This document shows positions 7,156 to 14,548 of a DNA stretch of 54,203 nt, in pieces. The DNA is from Cryomorphaceae bacterium (lineage in GTDB: Bacteria; Bacteroidota; Bacteroidia; Flavobacteriales_D; Crocinitomicaceae), in the NCBI GenBank assembly GCA_027490665.1, contig JAIXXP010000099.1, positions 1-54,203 on the forward strand, in the 5' to 3' direction. The notes below the pieces were generated by a model. It was not told where the DNA came from and did no database searches. It worked only from the letters and a program-made list of their open reading frames with translations. A program made the translations under genes and the position numbers. Each line of letters opens with the position of its first letter. Position 1 is the stretch's first letter.

Positions 7156-8379
7156 TCATACTTGACCTAACTTGAACAACTTCTTCACCCACCGATTTCC
7201 ACCCTGCGTAACATGCGCAAAGTAAACCCCCGGTGCTTGATTACTTAAGTCAAACGAATGATCAGAAGAAAGCGCATTGAGGTCAAAGTGCGCAACTTGC
7301 TTGCCTTGTTGGTCAAGTACTGTAATTTGCATGGGTTCTGAGCTATGGCCTGACACTTGAAAAATACCGTTTGATGGATTGGGAATGATGTCTATTTCTT
7401 CGAGAGGAATATTTGAAGTTATTCCAAGCCAACCAGGGCTGTTCGCTGTCAGTAAGGTATGGATGTAAAGATTGTCTGCCACCCAAAGGTTACCTAGTGT
7501 ATCTATCTCCAAGCCGAGGAATTCAGAGAAGTTGATTGGCGCATTAGAGGCATCAATTCTATTTGTCCAATTGTTTGCTTCTAACTTGGCAATGGCAAAA
7601 GGCACATCGGCTGCATCACCAAAAACGGCCCAAAGTTGATCAAGATGGTCAAACTCAAGTTCTAGTACATTCGAACTCGGCATGTTTGATGTATTGTTGG
7701 GCGTAATCGTATCGAGAATGTCGTAGTTGTAGGCATACATAATCCCTTTTGTTGTCCCGACATAGAGTGAATCCGTATTTCTTTGGAATTTTTTATCGTT
7801 GATACTGGCAAGAAGGTACTCAGGATCAGTTTGAAGTGTGCTATTCATCCATCCAACTTGATGCCCCAAATAATTATTATCGGTGTATAGATATGTATTT
7901 TTTACAACTATTTCCGTACCTGAAAAATAGGTATCAAAGCCCACCCCGTTGATGTATTTTAAGATTGAACCAGCCCGCTGCATATATACAGTATCTTGAT
8001 TTGCTAAAATTGAATAAAGATATGGTTCCGAAAACACAAGCGTATTTGACCCATTTGCGAACTGAAATAAACCAAATGTACTTTTCATAAAATAGACCTC
8101 ATTTGGTGTAAATGCAAATCTTAAACTGGACCCATTATATAACACACCTAGATGAGTTTGATTGAGCAACTCTATTGCACCATCATTTTTAATGACTGCC
8201 GCTTTATTGTCATTAACCAACCAAATATCATTGGTATACGGATTAATGACAAACTGCTTCCACGCTACGGTATTTCCCGTCTGACTTTTGTGGATAGATT
8301 GCCAGGTTTGTGCCTTCAATCCATTGGGGAGGAAAAGTTGTGTAATACCAATAAAAATAAGCGCGTAGAATAATCTCAT
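7156..8379 (-). CDS. Secreted beta-propeller-like protein with type A T9SS sorting domain
   Basis: This 407-residue protein has a signal peptide (MRLFYALIFIGITQLFLPNG, cleaved after LKA-Q) and a central ~300 residues with repeated short motifs such as NDIWLVNDN, LDQLWAVFG and LGNLWVADN. These resemble the L-x-N-L-W-V repeats of two-component-regulator propellers. A C-terminal type A sorting domain begins at IIPNPSNGIFQVSG and ends in VTQGGNRWVKKLFKLGQV, so the protein is expected to be exported by the Por/T9SS system and anchored or released at the surface. It is the downstream member of a tandem pair. Its first ~25 and last ~75 residues are nearly identical to those of 8387-9676 while the propeller part is diverged. 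Substrate or ligand is unknown. Confidence 0.85.
   Translation of the reverse strand: MRLFYALIFIGITQLFLPNGLKAQTWQSIHKSQTGNTVAWKQFVINPYTNDIWLVNDNKAAVIKNDGAIELLNQTHLGVLYNGSSLRFAFTPNEVYFMKSTFGLFQFANGSNTLVFSEPYLYSILANQDTVYMQRAGSILKYINGVGFDTYFSGTEIVVKNTYLYTDNNYLGHQVGWMNSTLQTDPEYLLASINDKKFQRNTDSLYVGTTKGIMYAYNYDILDTITPNNTSNMPSSNVLELEFDHLDQLWAVFGDAADVPFAIAKLEANNWTNRIDASNAPINFSEFLGLEIDTLGNLWVADNLYIHTLLTANSPGWLGITSNIPLEEIDIIPNPSNGIFQVSGHSSEPMQITVLDQQGKQVAHFDLNALSSDHSFDLSNQAPGVYFAHVTQGGNRWVKKLFKLGQV
7304..7374 (-). repeat. 71-bp identical block, copy 1 (sorting-domain region)
   Basis: Identical to 8526-8596. It encodes the segment around SNGIFQVSG to VLDQQGKQ of the T9SS domain in the tandem paralogs. 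Confidence 0.85.
8299..8350 (-). repeat. 52-bp identical block, copy 1 (signal-peptide region)
   Basis: Identical to 9596-9647. It encodes the second half of the signal peptide and the cleavage region of the two tandem paralogs. The flanking start region also matches with only a few changes. Confidence 0.85.
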
Positions 8380-8386
8380 ATCTTTT

Positions 8387-9676
8387 TTAGTTAACCACCA
8401 ACTTCTTCACCCACTGCAACTCACCCTGCGTAACATGTGCAAAATAAACCCCCGGCGCTTGATCACTGAGGTCGAATGAATGATCAGCAGAAAGCGCATT
8501 CAGCTCAAATTGCGCAACTTGTTTACCTTGTTGGTCAAGTACTGTAATTTGCATGGGTTCTGAGCTATGGCCTGACACTTGAAAAATACCGTTTGAAGGG
8601 TTTGGTGAGATAGCAACTTCATTTGGCAATAATAAATCTGAAGTACCAACCCAAGCAGGTAGGTCCCCTTGTTGGAACATATAGTATTTGGATACAGAAT
8701 TGTAGTTAAAGAGAAGCCATACATTATTGTAGGAATCAACCTCTAACTCAACATTAGACAAACTACTAGAATATCCAGGATAATTTGCAAGCAAATCTAC
8801 GAGGTTGGTAGTATGTTCCCATGTCTGGGTGCTTCGGTTGTATTTAGAAATGTATGTGGGTTTATGCTGCGAATTAACACAATCTGTATTTCCAAAAAGG
8901 ACCCACAGGTTGCCGTCTAAATCAAAACTGAGTTTTCTTGGGTGTCCAATTGGCATTTGAATTGAATTAGAAGCTGAAATGCTATCAATTTCAGATGTGC
9001 CGTATGCCACACCAATGTGATCTATTTTGGTATAAAACAAAGTGTCCGTGCCTGGTAATAGTTTGGCATCTAAAATCTTGTGATTGGTTGGCATGGTGTT
9101 ATCAATCCCTGGACTCGCACCAGTTGGTAGATTGACGAATTTAACAGATCCCGAAGAAAAGGAATAACTTGCATTTTCTCCAACAATAAGATTCGGTCTA
9201 TAACCAGTAAAGGTTTGTACGAGTTGATCTTGATAGTAACTCAAAACATATGTTCCCCCTGGGTCTAGGGTGTTGAAGTATAATGTATCGTTATGTACTA
9301 TCATGCGCCCGAAATCACTCATTTGCTGATCACCGGGCAAATCTATTGATTGAAATGTGTTCCCATCAAATTTGTAAAAGAACTGTGTTCCACTCGTACA
9401 AGCATACATAGCAGTACTTGTAAAAACGGGTTTTGCAATTGTAAATCCTACAAAATTAAAGAGAGGGACTGTTGTGTTGTTATAATAGGTAAAAACGCCA
9501 TCTTCAAAATGTATGGGATATGTTTTTCTTAGCCAGAGCGTAGAGTCAAATTGGTTAAATGACAATATTGAAGATGACTGACCGAAATAAACTTCTTGCC
9601 AGGTTTGTGCCTTCAATCCATTGGGGAGGAAAAGTTGTGTAATACCAGCAAAAAGAAGCGCGTAGAATAATCTCAT
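8387..9676 (-). CDS. Secreted beta-propeller-like protein with type A T9SS sorting domain (paralog)
   Basis: This is a 429-residue protein starting at MRLFYALLFAGITQLFLPNG, a signal peptide almost the same as in the neighbour. The open frame runs on upstream to 10162, but that part is antisense to the methyltransferase gene at 9797 and lies before the signal peptide, so I reject it. The middle carries short propeller-like repeats (FDLDGNLWVLFG, VDSYNNVWLLFN). The type A sorting domain starts at ISPNPSNGIFQVSG and ends VTQGELQWVKKLVVN. Seven bp separate the stop from the next gene's start, so the pair is likely one operon. Function is unknown beyond export to the surface. Confidence 0.85.
   Translation of the reverse strand: MRLFYALLFAGITQLFLPNGLKAQTWQEVYFGQSSSILSFNQFDSTLWLRKTYPIHFEDGVFTYYNNTTVPLFNFVGFTIAKPVFTSTAMYACTSGTQFFYKFDGNTFQSIDLPGDQQMSDFGRMIVHNDTLYFNTLDPGGTYVLSYYQDQLVQTFTGYRPNLIVGENASYSFSSGSVKFVNLPTGASPGIDNTMPTNHKILDAKLLPGTDTLFYTKIDHIGVAYGTSEIDSISASNSIQMPIGHPRKLSFDLDGNLWVLFGNTDCVNSQHKPTYISKYNRSTQTWEHTTNLVDLLANYPGYSSSLSNVELEVDSYNNVWLLFNYNSVSKYYMFQQGDLPAWVGTSDLLLPNEVAISPNPSNGIFQVSGHSSEPMQITVLDQQGKQVAQFELNALSADHSFDLSDQAPGVYFAHVTQGELQWVKKLVVN
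8526..8596 (-). repeat. 71-bp identical block, copy 2 (sorting-domain region)
   Basis: Identical to 7304-7374. See the paralog pair entries. Confidence 0.85.
9596..9647 (-). repeat. 52-bp identical block, copy 2 (signal-peptide region)
   Basis: Identical to 8299-8350. See the paralog pair entries. Confidence 0.85.
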
Positions 9677-9796
9677 ATCTGAAAACAATACTGTACAACA
9701 GAATGGTAACGTATTTGATGTATAAAACGAGTAGTTGCCTGAATACATCGGTTGGGTGACACTCAAAAAGCAATAATTTGGTATCTTTATTCCATT

Positions 9797-10642
9797 ATGC
9801 TTAAAAAACTCTACCGATTTTTGGCGCCTAAATGGCAGGTGCTGTATATGGAATACAAAGTGCAGTTCAAGCCGCGATATGGCCACGGGAAGCCGCCGCA
9901 CAAAGGGCTTTATGATTACATCAATTCTCAGCGTTCTCATTTTAAAGAAATTATCGATGTGGCTTTGGGCCATCGGGAGTATTTTGCGACAATTCCCAAG
10001 CACCAGTTGCCGTCTGATCAAATTACGCCTTATTATATCAATGGGTTTCTTCCGGGCTTGGACATTGTGGCCATGTATGCCATTATTTCGCACTTCAAAC
10101 CGGCGCAATATATTGAGGTCGGGTCGGGTAATTCGACAAAAGTGGCTTATAGCGCCATTCAAAACAACGGCTTGGCAACCCAGATTATTTCAATCGATCC
10201 GCAACCAAGGGCAGAGATAGATCAGTTGGCAAATCAGGTCATCAGAAAACCTTTTGAGGACACCGATTTTAGCTTGGTTTTCAGCATGAAACCTAATGAT
10301 GTGTTGTTCATAGACAACTCGCATCGGATGTTGCCCAATTCTGATTCAACGGTTTTCTTCTTAGAAGTGTTGCCACTGCTTCCTAGTGGCGTTATCGTGC
10401 ACATCCACGACATTTACCTGCCCTACGATTACCCGCAATTTATGTGCGATCGCTTTTATTCTGAGCAATATGGTTTGGCGATTTTCTTATTGGCGAATCC
10501 GTCGAAATACAAGCTTTTGATGGCCAATTACTTCATCTCTGAAGACCCTGAACTTAGCCAACAACTCGACCCCATTTTCAGCCAAGAGCAGCTCAAAGGT
10601 GTTGAAAGACACGGCGGCTCGTTTTGGTTTCAGGTGAGGTAG
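9797..10642 (+). CDS. Class I SAM-dependent methyltransferase-like protein
   Basis: This is a 281-residue protein from the ATG at 9797 (MLKKLYRFLAPKWQVL). The frame is open 45 nt further upstream, but a TATCTTTA -7-like box at 9782-9789 lies inside that extension, so the shorter start is preferred. A Rossmann-type methyltransferase core is visible: the SAM loop YIEVGSGNSTK, the acidic strand end IISIDPQP, DVLFIDNSHRM, and GVIVHIHDIYLPYDYP, typical of the Methyltransf_24 group. The N-terminal ~90 residues precede the core and are unassigned. No signal peptide is apparent. The substrate is not evident; relatives are often found with glycan or lipid genes. It is convergent with hipT with only 5 bp between the stops. 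Confidence 0.75.
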   Translation: MLKKLYRFLAPKWQVLYMEYKVQFKPRYGHGKPPHKGLYDYINSQRSHFKEIIDVALGHREYFATIPKHQLPSDQITPYYINGFLPGLDIVAMYAIISHFKPAQYIEVGSGNSTKVAYSAIQNNGLATQIISIDPQPRAEIDQLANQVIRKPFEDTDFSLVFSMKPNDVLFIDNSHRMLPNSDSTVFFLEVLPLLPSGVIVHIHDIYLPYDYPQFMCDRFYSEQYGLAIFLLANPSKYKLLMANYFISEDPELSQQLDPIFSQEQLKGVERHGGSFWFQVR

Positions 10643-10647
10643 TTAGG

Positions 10648-11655
10648 TCATTTCATTAAAAAATTTCTTTTTGCTTGATACATCATTAGATAACCGCGCT
10701 TGTTTGCGGTGTTGAGAAATGAGTTAGAAATGAGTTGTTGCAATAGTGGTGGTGTTTGGAGCAAAGGGGCTATTAATTTTTCTATGCGGTCTTCGCGAAC
10801 GCCAATGCGCTTGCCGAATTCGATGAAATCGAGTAGGTGAGGATGGTTGCGAATTTTATATTGTTCGCTTTTGAAATCGTCTTTGAAGAGCCCTTTGTTT
10901 AAGGCAAAGTCTGAGTCGTCTACGTGCAGTTTGGTGTTTAATAAATCATAGGCCGGGCTCAAAAGGTAGTCTCCTTGAGTCGTTTCAAGTAAGGAAAAGT
11001 TTTTGAGGTGTGCATCACCATTTGAAAAAAGAAAGTTGAACAATACAATTGTGAAGTATTTCTCGATTTCTACCCGCCATGCAGGCACATATTTTTGTAT
11101 CAATAGGCCTACTTCTTCATAACTATAATCATACTTAAAGTTTGGCCCTGCATTTTCTGTAGTTTTTCCGGCGAGCGAGGCAAAGTCTTCAATGCCCCAT
11201 TTGGTGCCGGTTTCATTCAAATCGAAACGTTTGGTGAGGTAAGCAGGGCTGCCATTCTTGAAAAATACAAGCGCATTTTCAGCTGTTTGAATGCCATAAA
11301 CCTGCCGCGCTATTTGCATGGTTAAATGCTCATTGGCGGGCACCTGATCAATTTTTTTTAAGTCTCTTGGAATGGGTTTAAGAATGTATTGACCCTGTTC
11401 ATTTTCTCTGGTCAGACGCAATTTATTCTTGTCTAAAATGAGGCTCAATTTTTCTTGAACTCCAGATATGGAGATCCGTTTGCGGTTATCAAGAAAAAGC
11501 GCTTGAACATCTTCGCTGAGCTGAGGTTGTTCATAGGGCAATAGGTGGTCCACTTTTTTACCTGCAAACATGCGGCGCAGGCAGGTCGGACTAAACGTAT
11601 TGTAGCCATCGGCAAGGGTTCCTGGACAACATTGAATTGGCTGAGTTGTAGGCAT
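10648..11655 (-). CDS. hipT: HipT-like serine/threonine kinase toxin (stand-alone HipA core)
   Basis: This 335-residue protein is a HipA-fold kinase without the usual N-subdomain 1, which is encoded separately just upstream. It contains the Gly-rich-loop segment ISISGVQEKLSL, whose S62-I63-S64 matches the SxS autophosphorylation motif that distinguishes HipT from HipA. It also has a catalytic loop SNGDAHLKNF (D214, N219) and the metal-binding SPAYDLLNT (D237). E. coli O127 HipT phosphorylates tryptophanyl-tRNA synthetase and blocks translation; the target here is unproven. The gene is third in hipB-hipS-hipT order, 2 bp after hipS, so it is cotranscribed. All kinase residues that I can check are present, so it should be active. 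An N-terminal Cys-containing extension (QCCPG, TCLRRMF) is seen. Confidence 0.85.
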   Translation of the reverse strand: MPTTQPIQCCPGTLADGYNTFSPTCLRRMFAGKKVDHLLPYEQPQLSEDVQALFLDNRKRISISGVQEKLSLILDKNKLRLTRENEQGQYILKPIPRDLKKIDQVPANEHLTMQIARQVYGIQTAENALVFFKNGSPAYLTKRFDLNETGTKWGIEDFASLAGKTTENAGPNFKYDYSYEEVGLLIQKYVPAWRVEIEKYFTIVLFNFLFSNGDAHLKNFSLLETTQGDYLLSPAYDLLNTKLHVDDSDFALNKGLFKDDFKSEQYKIRNHPHLLDFIEFGKRIGVREDRIEKLIAPLLQTPPLLQQLISNSFLNTANKRGYLMMYQAKRNFLMK

Positions 11656-11657
11656 AG

Positions 11658-11978
11658 CTAAATTAGTTTGACGGTGATTGCACCAATAGTATCTGTTTGT
11701 GCGGTGGCTGCAAGGAGGCCAAAGTGATCGTTTTCGTCAATTCTCAAGTATAGACTTTGCAGTTTGCGGTTTACGCCTTCGCTGAGCATATTAAAAAAGA
11801 ATGGAAATAATAAGTTACTCCTGAATTTTTCTTCTTTTTTAGGTAGGGTGAGGCTGATTGCTGGGTACTTTTCGTTCATGAGGTAGCTCAGGTCATATTG
11901 AAAAGAGTATTGGTCAGTATTTTCCTCTATGAGTTGGCCGGCTAAAACACCGTTGCGATAAATTTCAAGTGTGCGCAT
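11658..11978 (-). CDS. hipS: HipS-like protein (detached HipA N-terminal subdomain)
   Basis: This 106-residue protein corresponds to the N-subdomain 1 (Couple_hipA) of HipA: IYRNGVLAGQLIEE, then YPAISLTLP, FPFFFNMLSEG, and the closing DTIGAITVKL. In classical HipA this is fused to the kinase. In HipBST systems the separate HipS is the actual antitoxin that binds and inhibits HipT, while HipB contributes DNA binding. It lies between hipB (3-bp gap) and hipT (2-bp gap). The alternative is a hipA split by frameshift, but the kinase has its own ATG, an extra N-terminal region and an SIS motif, and the short gaps are normal gene junctions. Confidence 0.85.
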   Translation of the reverse strand: MRTLEIYRNGVLAGQLIEENTDQYSFQYDLSYLMNEKYPAISLTLPKKEEKFRSNLLFPFFFNMLSEGVNRKLQSLYLRIDENDHFGLLAATAQTDTIGAITVKLI

Positions 11979-11981
11979 GGG

Positions 11982-12194
11982 TTAAAAATGATTTTGTTTG
12001 ACTTGAAACGTTAACTCCATCCCTAATATTTCACCAATTTTATTCAAAACCTCCAAAGACGGATTTGCTTGCCCTTTTTCTATTTTGTATAGCGTATTTA
12101 TACTGATTTGGGCTAATTCAGAAAGATGCGGCTGGGTAATACCTAGCTCTTTGCGTCTCGCTTTAATTGTTAATCCAAGCTCTTCAACTAACAT
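11982..12194 (-). CDS. hipB: HipB-like XRE-family DNA-binding protein
   Basis: This 70-residue protein is essentially one helix-turn-helix domain: LGLTIKARRKELGITQPHLS, then ELAQISINTLYKIEKG, then NPSLEVLNKIGEILG. It should bind as a dimer to the operon's operators and repress it, with HipS/HipT modulating binding. It is first in the operon. A TATATTTG -7 box (12221-12214, minus strand) lies 19 nt before the ATG, and the first operator-like site (12190-12203) covers the start codon, so bound HipB would block transcription. Two more copies lie upstream. Confidence 0.85.
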   Translation of the reverse strand: MLVEELGLTIKARRKELGITQPHLSELAQISINTLYKIEKGQANPSLEVLNKIGEILGMELTFQVKQNHF

Positions 12195-12203
12195 TATATT
12201 GTG
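12190..12203. promoter_or_regulatory. HipB operator-like site 1
   Basis: AACATTATATTGTG, close to the palindrome CACATTATAATGTG (two differences), centred at 12196/12197 and overlapping the hipB start codon. Confidence 0.5.
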
Positions 12204-12250
12204 ATTTAGAATACAAATATAGGCAATCCTCTTGAAATAAATATAAAAAA

Positions 12251-12264
12251 CCTATTATAATGTG
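12251..12264. promoter_or_regulatory. HipB operator-like site 2
   Basis: CCTATTATAATGTG keeps the full right half of CACATTATAATGTG. It is centred at 12257/12258, 61 bp from site 1. Confidence 0.55.
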
Positions 12265-12311
12265 ATATTAAGCGTTTTTAAGGGTGCGTGCTACTTATAT
12301 TTATATGAAAT

Positions 12312-12325
12312 CACATTATAATGTG
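12312..12325. promoter_or_regulatory. HipB operator-like site 3 (perfect palindrome)
   Basis: CACATTATAATGTG is a perfect 14-bp palindrome centred at 12318/12319, 61 bp from site 2. It lies upstream of the divergent DPP11 promoter, so bound HipB could affect that gene too. Confidence 0.6.
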
Positions 12326-12342
12326 GCTTTATAGACATTAAT

Positions 12343-12370
12343 TTGCAAAGCCATAATTTCCCTACCTTCG
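12343..12370 (+). promoter_or_regulatory. Promoter of the S46 peptidase gene
   Basis: TTG (12343-12345), 17 nt, then TACCTTCG (12363-12370), one base from the TAnnTTTG consensus. It lies 19 nt before the ATG and 18 bp from operator-like site 3. Confidence 0.5.
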
Positions 12371-12389
12371 TATTCAAATTGACAACCTT

Positions 12390-14504
12390 ATGAAACTGCG
12401 TTTACTCGTCTTATTTTGTGTAGCTATTTTGGGCCTTAAGCCAGTGTTGGCAGAGGAAGGCATGCTCATTCCGTCATTAATTGCGGCGTTTGAAAACGAC
12501 ATGAAAGCCAAGGGCATGAAGCTCAGTGCGGCCGATATTTACAGCGTCAACAATACAAGTATCAAAGATGCTATTTTTCAGTTTGGCGGCGGTTGTACGG
12601 CAGAGTTGGTTTCAGACAAAGGTTTGCTTCTGACCAATCACCACTGTGGTTATGGCCAAATTCAAGCGCATAGTTCTTTGGAGCACGATTATTTGAAAAA
12701 CGGATTTTGGGCCCAAACCATGGCGCAAGAATTGCCGAATCCTGGCCTAACTGCTACTAGAATTGTGCGCATCGAGGACGTTACAGCTGCTGTTTTGGCA
12801 GGTGCCAGCTCAAAGGCAGATCAAGCAACTATTGCGGCCAACATCAAGAAATTAGTAGCTGCCGCCATTGCAGGCACCCATTTTGAGGCAGAGATCAAGC
12901 CTTTTAATTACGGCAATGATTATTACCTGATGGTCAAAGAAACATTTACTGACGTGCGTTTTGTGGGCACTCCGCCCAACTCCATTGGTAAATTTGGTGG
13001 CGATACCGACAACTGGGTATGGCCGCGCCACACCGGCGACTTCTCGGTTTTCCGTATTTACGCTGGTAAAGACAACAAACCAGCCGCATTTTCCAATGAC
13101 AATCAACCTTATAAGCCACTGCATTACCTCCCGATTTCTTTTCAAAACCGTCAAGAAGGCGACTTCACAATGGTGTATGGTTTTCCGGGTACCACCGAAC
13201 AACACGTTGTTTCAGAATACCTCAAATTCATCATCGAAAAAGAGCGCCCTGCGCGCATTGAAATGCGCAATCATTCCTTAGCAGTTATCGACGCAGGTAT
13301 GAAAGCATCTGACCTCACCCGCATTCAATATTCTGCGAAGCAAGCAAGTATTGCCAATGCCTGGAAAAAGTGGATTGGTCAGGTAGAAGGCTTAGAAAAT
13401 TTAAATGCGGTGCAACTGAAACTTGACTATGAAGCCAAATACAAAGCAATGGCCATTAGCAAACCTGAATGGGCCAAATTTGCGGTTGCGCTACAAACTT
13501 TGAATGGGCTCATGGCCGAAGGCACCAAAACGGAATACAACTATGCAATAGGCGTGGAGTATTTTTCTGTGGGTCCTGAATATTTCAAGTTGGTTCGTGG
13601 TCTAGAGGATTTACTGACTAATTATGCTAAATATGTAGCCAACAACGAACTGCAGGGTGTCTTAGCCAAACTCCAAACTAGTGCAGATGGCTACTTCAAA
13701 AATTACAATGCTGAAGTTGACCGTCAAATTTTCTTAGAGTTGACCAAATTATACCTCAATTATTCTCAACAAGAGTTGAAAGGAACTACGGTTGAGCAAT
13801 TAACCGAACTTATATATAGCAAATCGATCTTTACTGATGCAGCACGTTACAAAGCGTTTTTGAGCAGTTTTAGTGCAAAATCACTCAAAAAACTGCAAAA
13901 AGACGCAGGTTTTGTGCATTTTAACGCTTATTTCACGCCATTCAGAAATGAAGTGGTGCCGGCATATAAGGCTTTTCAAGCAGAGGTCAATAAGTGGATG
14001 CAGGTTTATGTTGACGGCAAATACGTGATGTTCCCTCTAGAGAAACACTGGCCCGATGCCAATTCTACGCTGCGCATTACCTACGGGCAGCTCGAAGGAT
14101 CGGCACCAACCGATGGCATGCGCTACACCGAACACACCACTTTAGATGGCATCGTTGCTAAATACAATACAGGCAACCCTGACTTCGAACTCTTGCCGCG
14201 CATGCTCGACTTACACGCCGCCAAAAACTACGGCCCGTATGCGCAAGGCGACGAATTATGGGTTTGTTTTACGGGCTCTAACCACACCACTGGCGGCAAC
14301 TCTGGCTCGCCGGTGCTCGATGAAAATGGCTACCTCATGGGTCTTAATTTCGACCGCAGTTGGGAAAGCACCATGAGCGATTATTTGTTTAATCCGAATC
14401 GCTGCCGCAACATTGTGGTGGACATCCGCTACGTACTTTGGGTCATGGATATTTACTCTGGAGCCAAACACTTGGTCGATGAAATGACCTTAATGAAAGA
14501 ATAA
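12390..14504 (+). CDS. S46-family dipeptidyl-peptidase, DPP11-like
   Basis: This 704-residue protein has the usual S46 length. It has a signal peptide (MKLRLLVLFCVAILGLKPVL, cleaved near LA-E) for export to the periplasm. S46 enzymes remove dipeptides from peptide N-termini and serve amino-acid nutrition. Triad residues visible are His85 in LLLTNHHCGYG, Asp217 in WPRHTGDFSVFR, and Ser638 in TGGNSGSPV. Eighteen residues after the Ser is Arg656 (GLNFDRSWE). In Porphyromonas enzymes an Arg there gives DPP11 (Asp/Glu specificity) and Gly gives DPP7, so an acidic-residue-specific enzyme is expected. It is divergent from the hipBST-like operon and is followed after 8 bp by the glycosyltransferase frame. 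Confidence 0.9.
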   Translation: MKLRLLVLFCVAILGLKPVLAEEGMLIPSLIAAFENDMKAKGMKLSAADIYSVNNTSIKDAIFQFGGGCTAELVSDKGLLLTNHHCGYGQIQAHSSLEHDYLKNGFWAQTMAQELPNPGLTATRIVRIEDVTAAVLAGASSKADQATIAANIKKLVAAAIAGTHFEAEIKPFNYGNDYYLMVKETFTDVRFVGTPPNSIGKFGGDTDNWVWPRHTGDFSVFRIYAGKDNKPAAFSNDNQPYKPLHYLPISFQNRQEGDFTMVYGFPGTTEQHVVSEYLKFIIEKERPARIEMRNHSLAVIDAGMKASDLTRIQYSAKQASIANAWKKWIGQVEGLENLNAVQLKLDYEAKYKAMAISKPEWAKFAVALQTLNGLMAEGTKTEYNYAIGVEYFSVGPEYFKLVRGLEDLLTNYAKYVANNELQGVLAKLQTSADGYFKNYNAEVDRQIFLELTKLYLNYSQQELKGTTVEQLTELIYSKSIFTDAARYKAFLSSFSAKSLKKLQKDAGFVHFNAYFTPFRNEVVPAYKAFQAEVNKWMQVYVDGKYVMFPLEKHWPDANSTLRITYGQLEGSAPTDGMRYTEHTTLDGIVAKYNTGNPDFELLPRMLDLHAAKNYGPYAQGDELWVCFTGSNHTTGGNSGSPVLDENGYLMGLNFDRSWESTMSDYLFNPNRCRNIVVDIRYVLWVMDIYSGAKHLVDEMTLMKE

Positions 14505-14548
14505 ATCTATATTTGCTTTTTATTTTCAAACCTATTGCGTTTTCTCGA

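Noticed and set aside
9677..10162. Upstream extension of the T9SS gene (open frame to 10162 on the minus strand)
   Set aside because: It precedes a clear signal peptide at 9676 and is antisense to the methyltransferase gene.
11655..11660. hipS and hipT as a single hipA split by frameshift or sequencing error
   Set aside because: Each has its own ATG and conserved ends, the kinase has an added N-terminal segment, and the SIS motif fits HipT.
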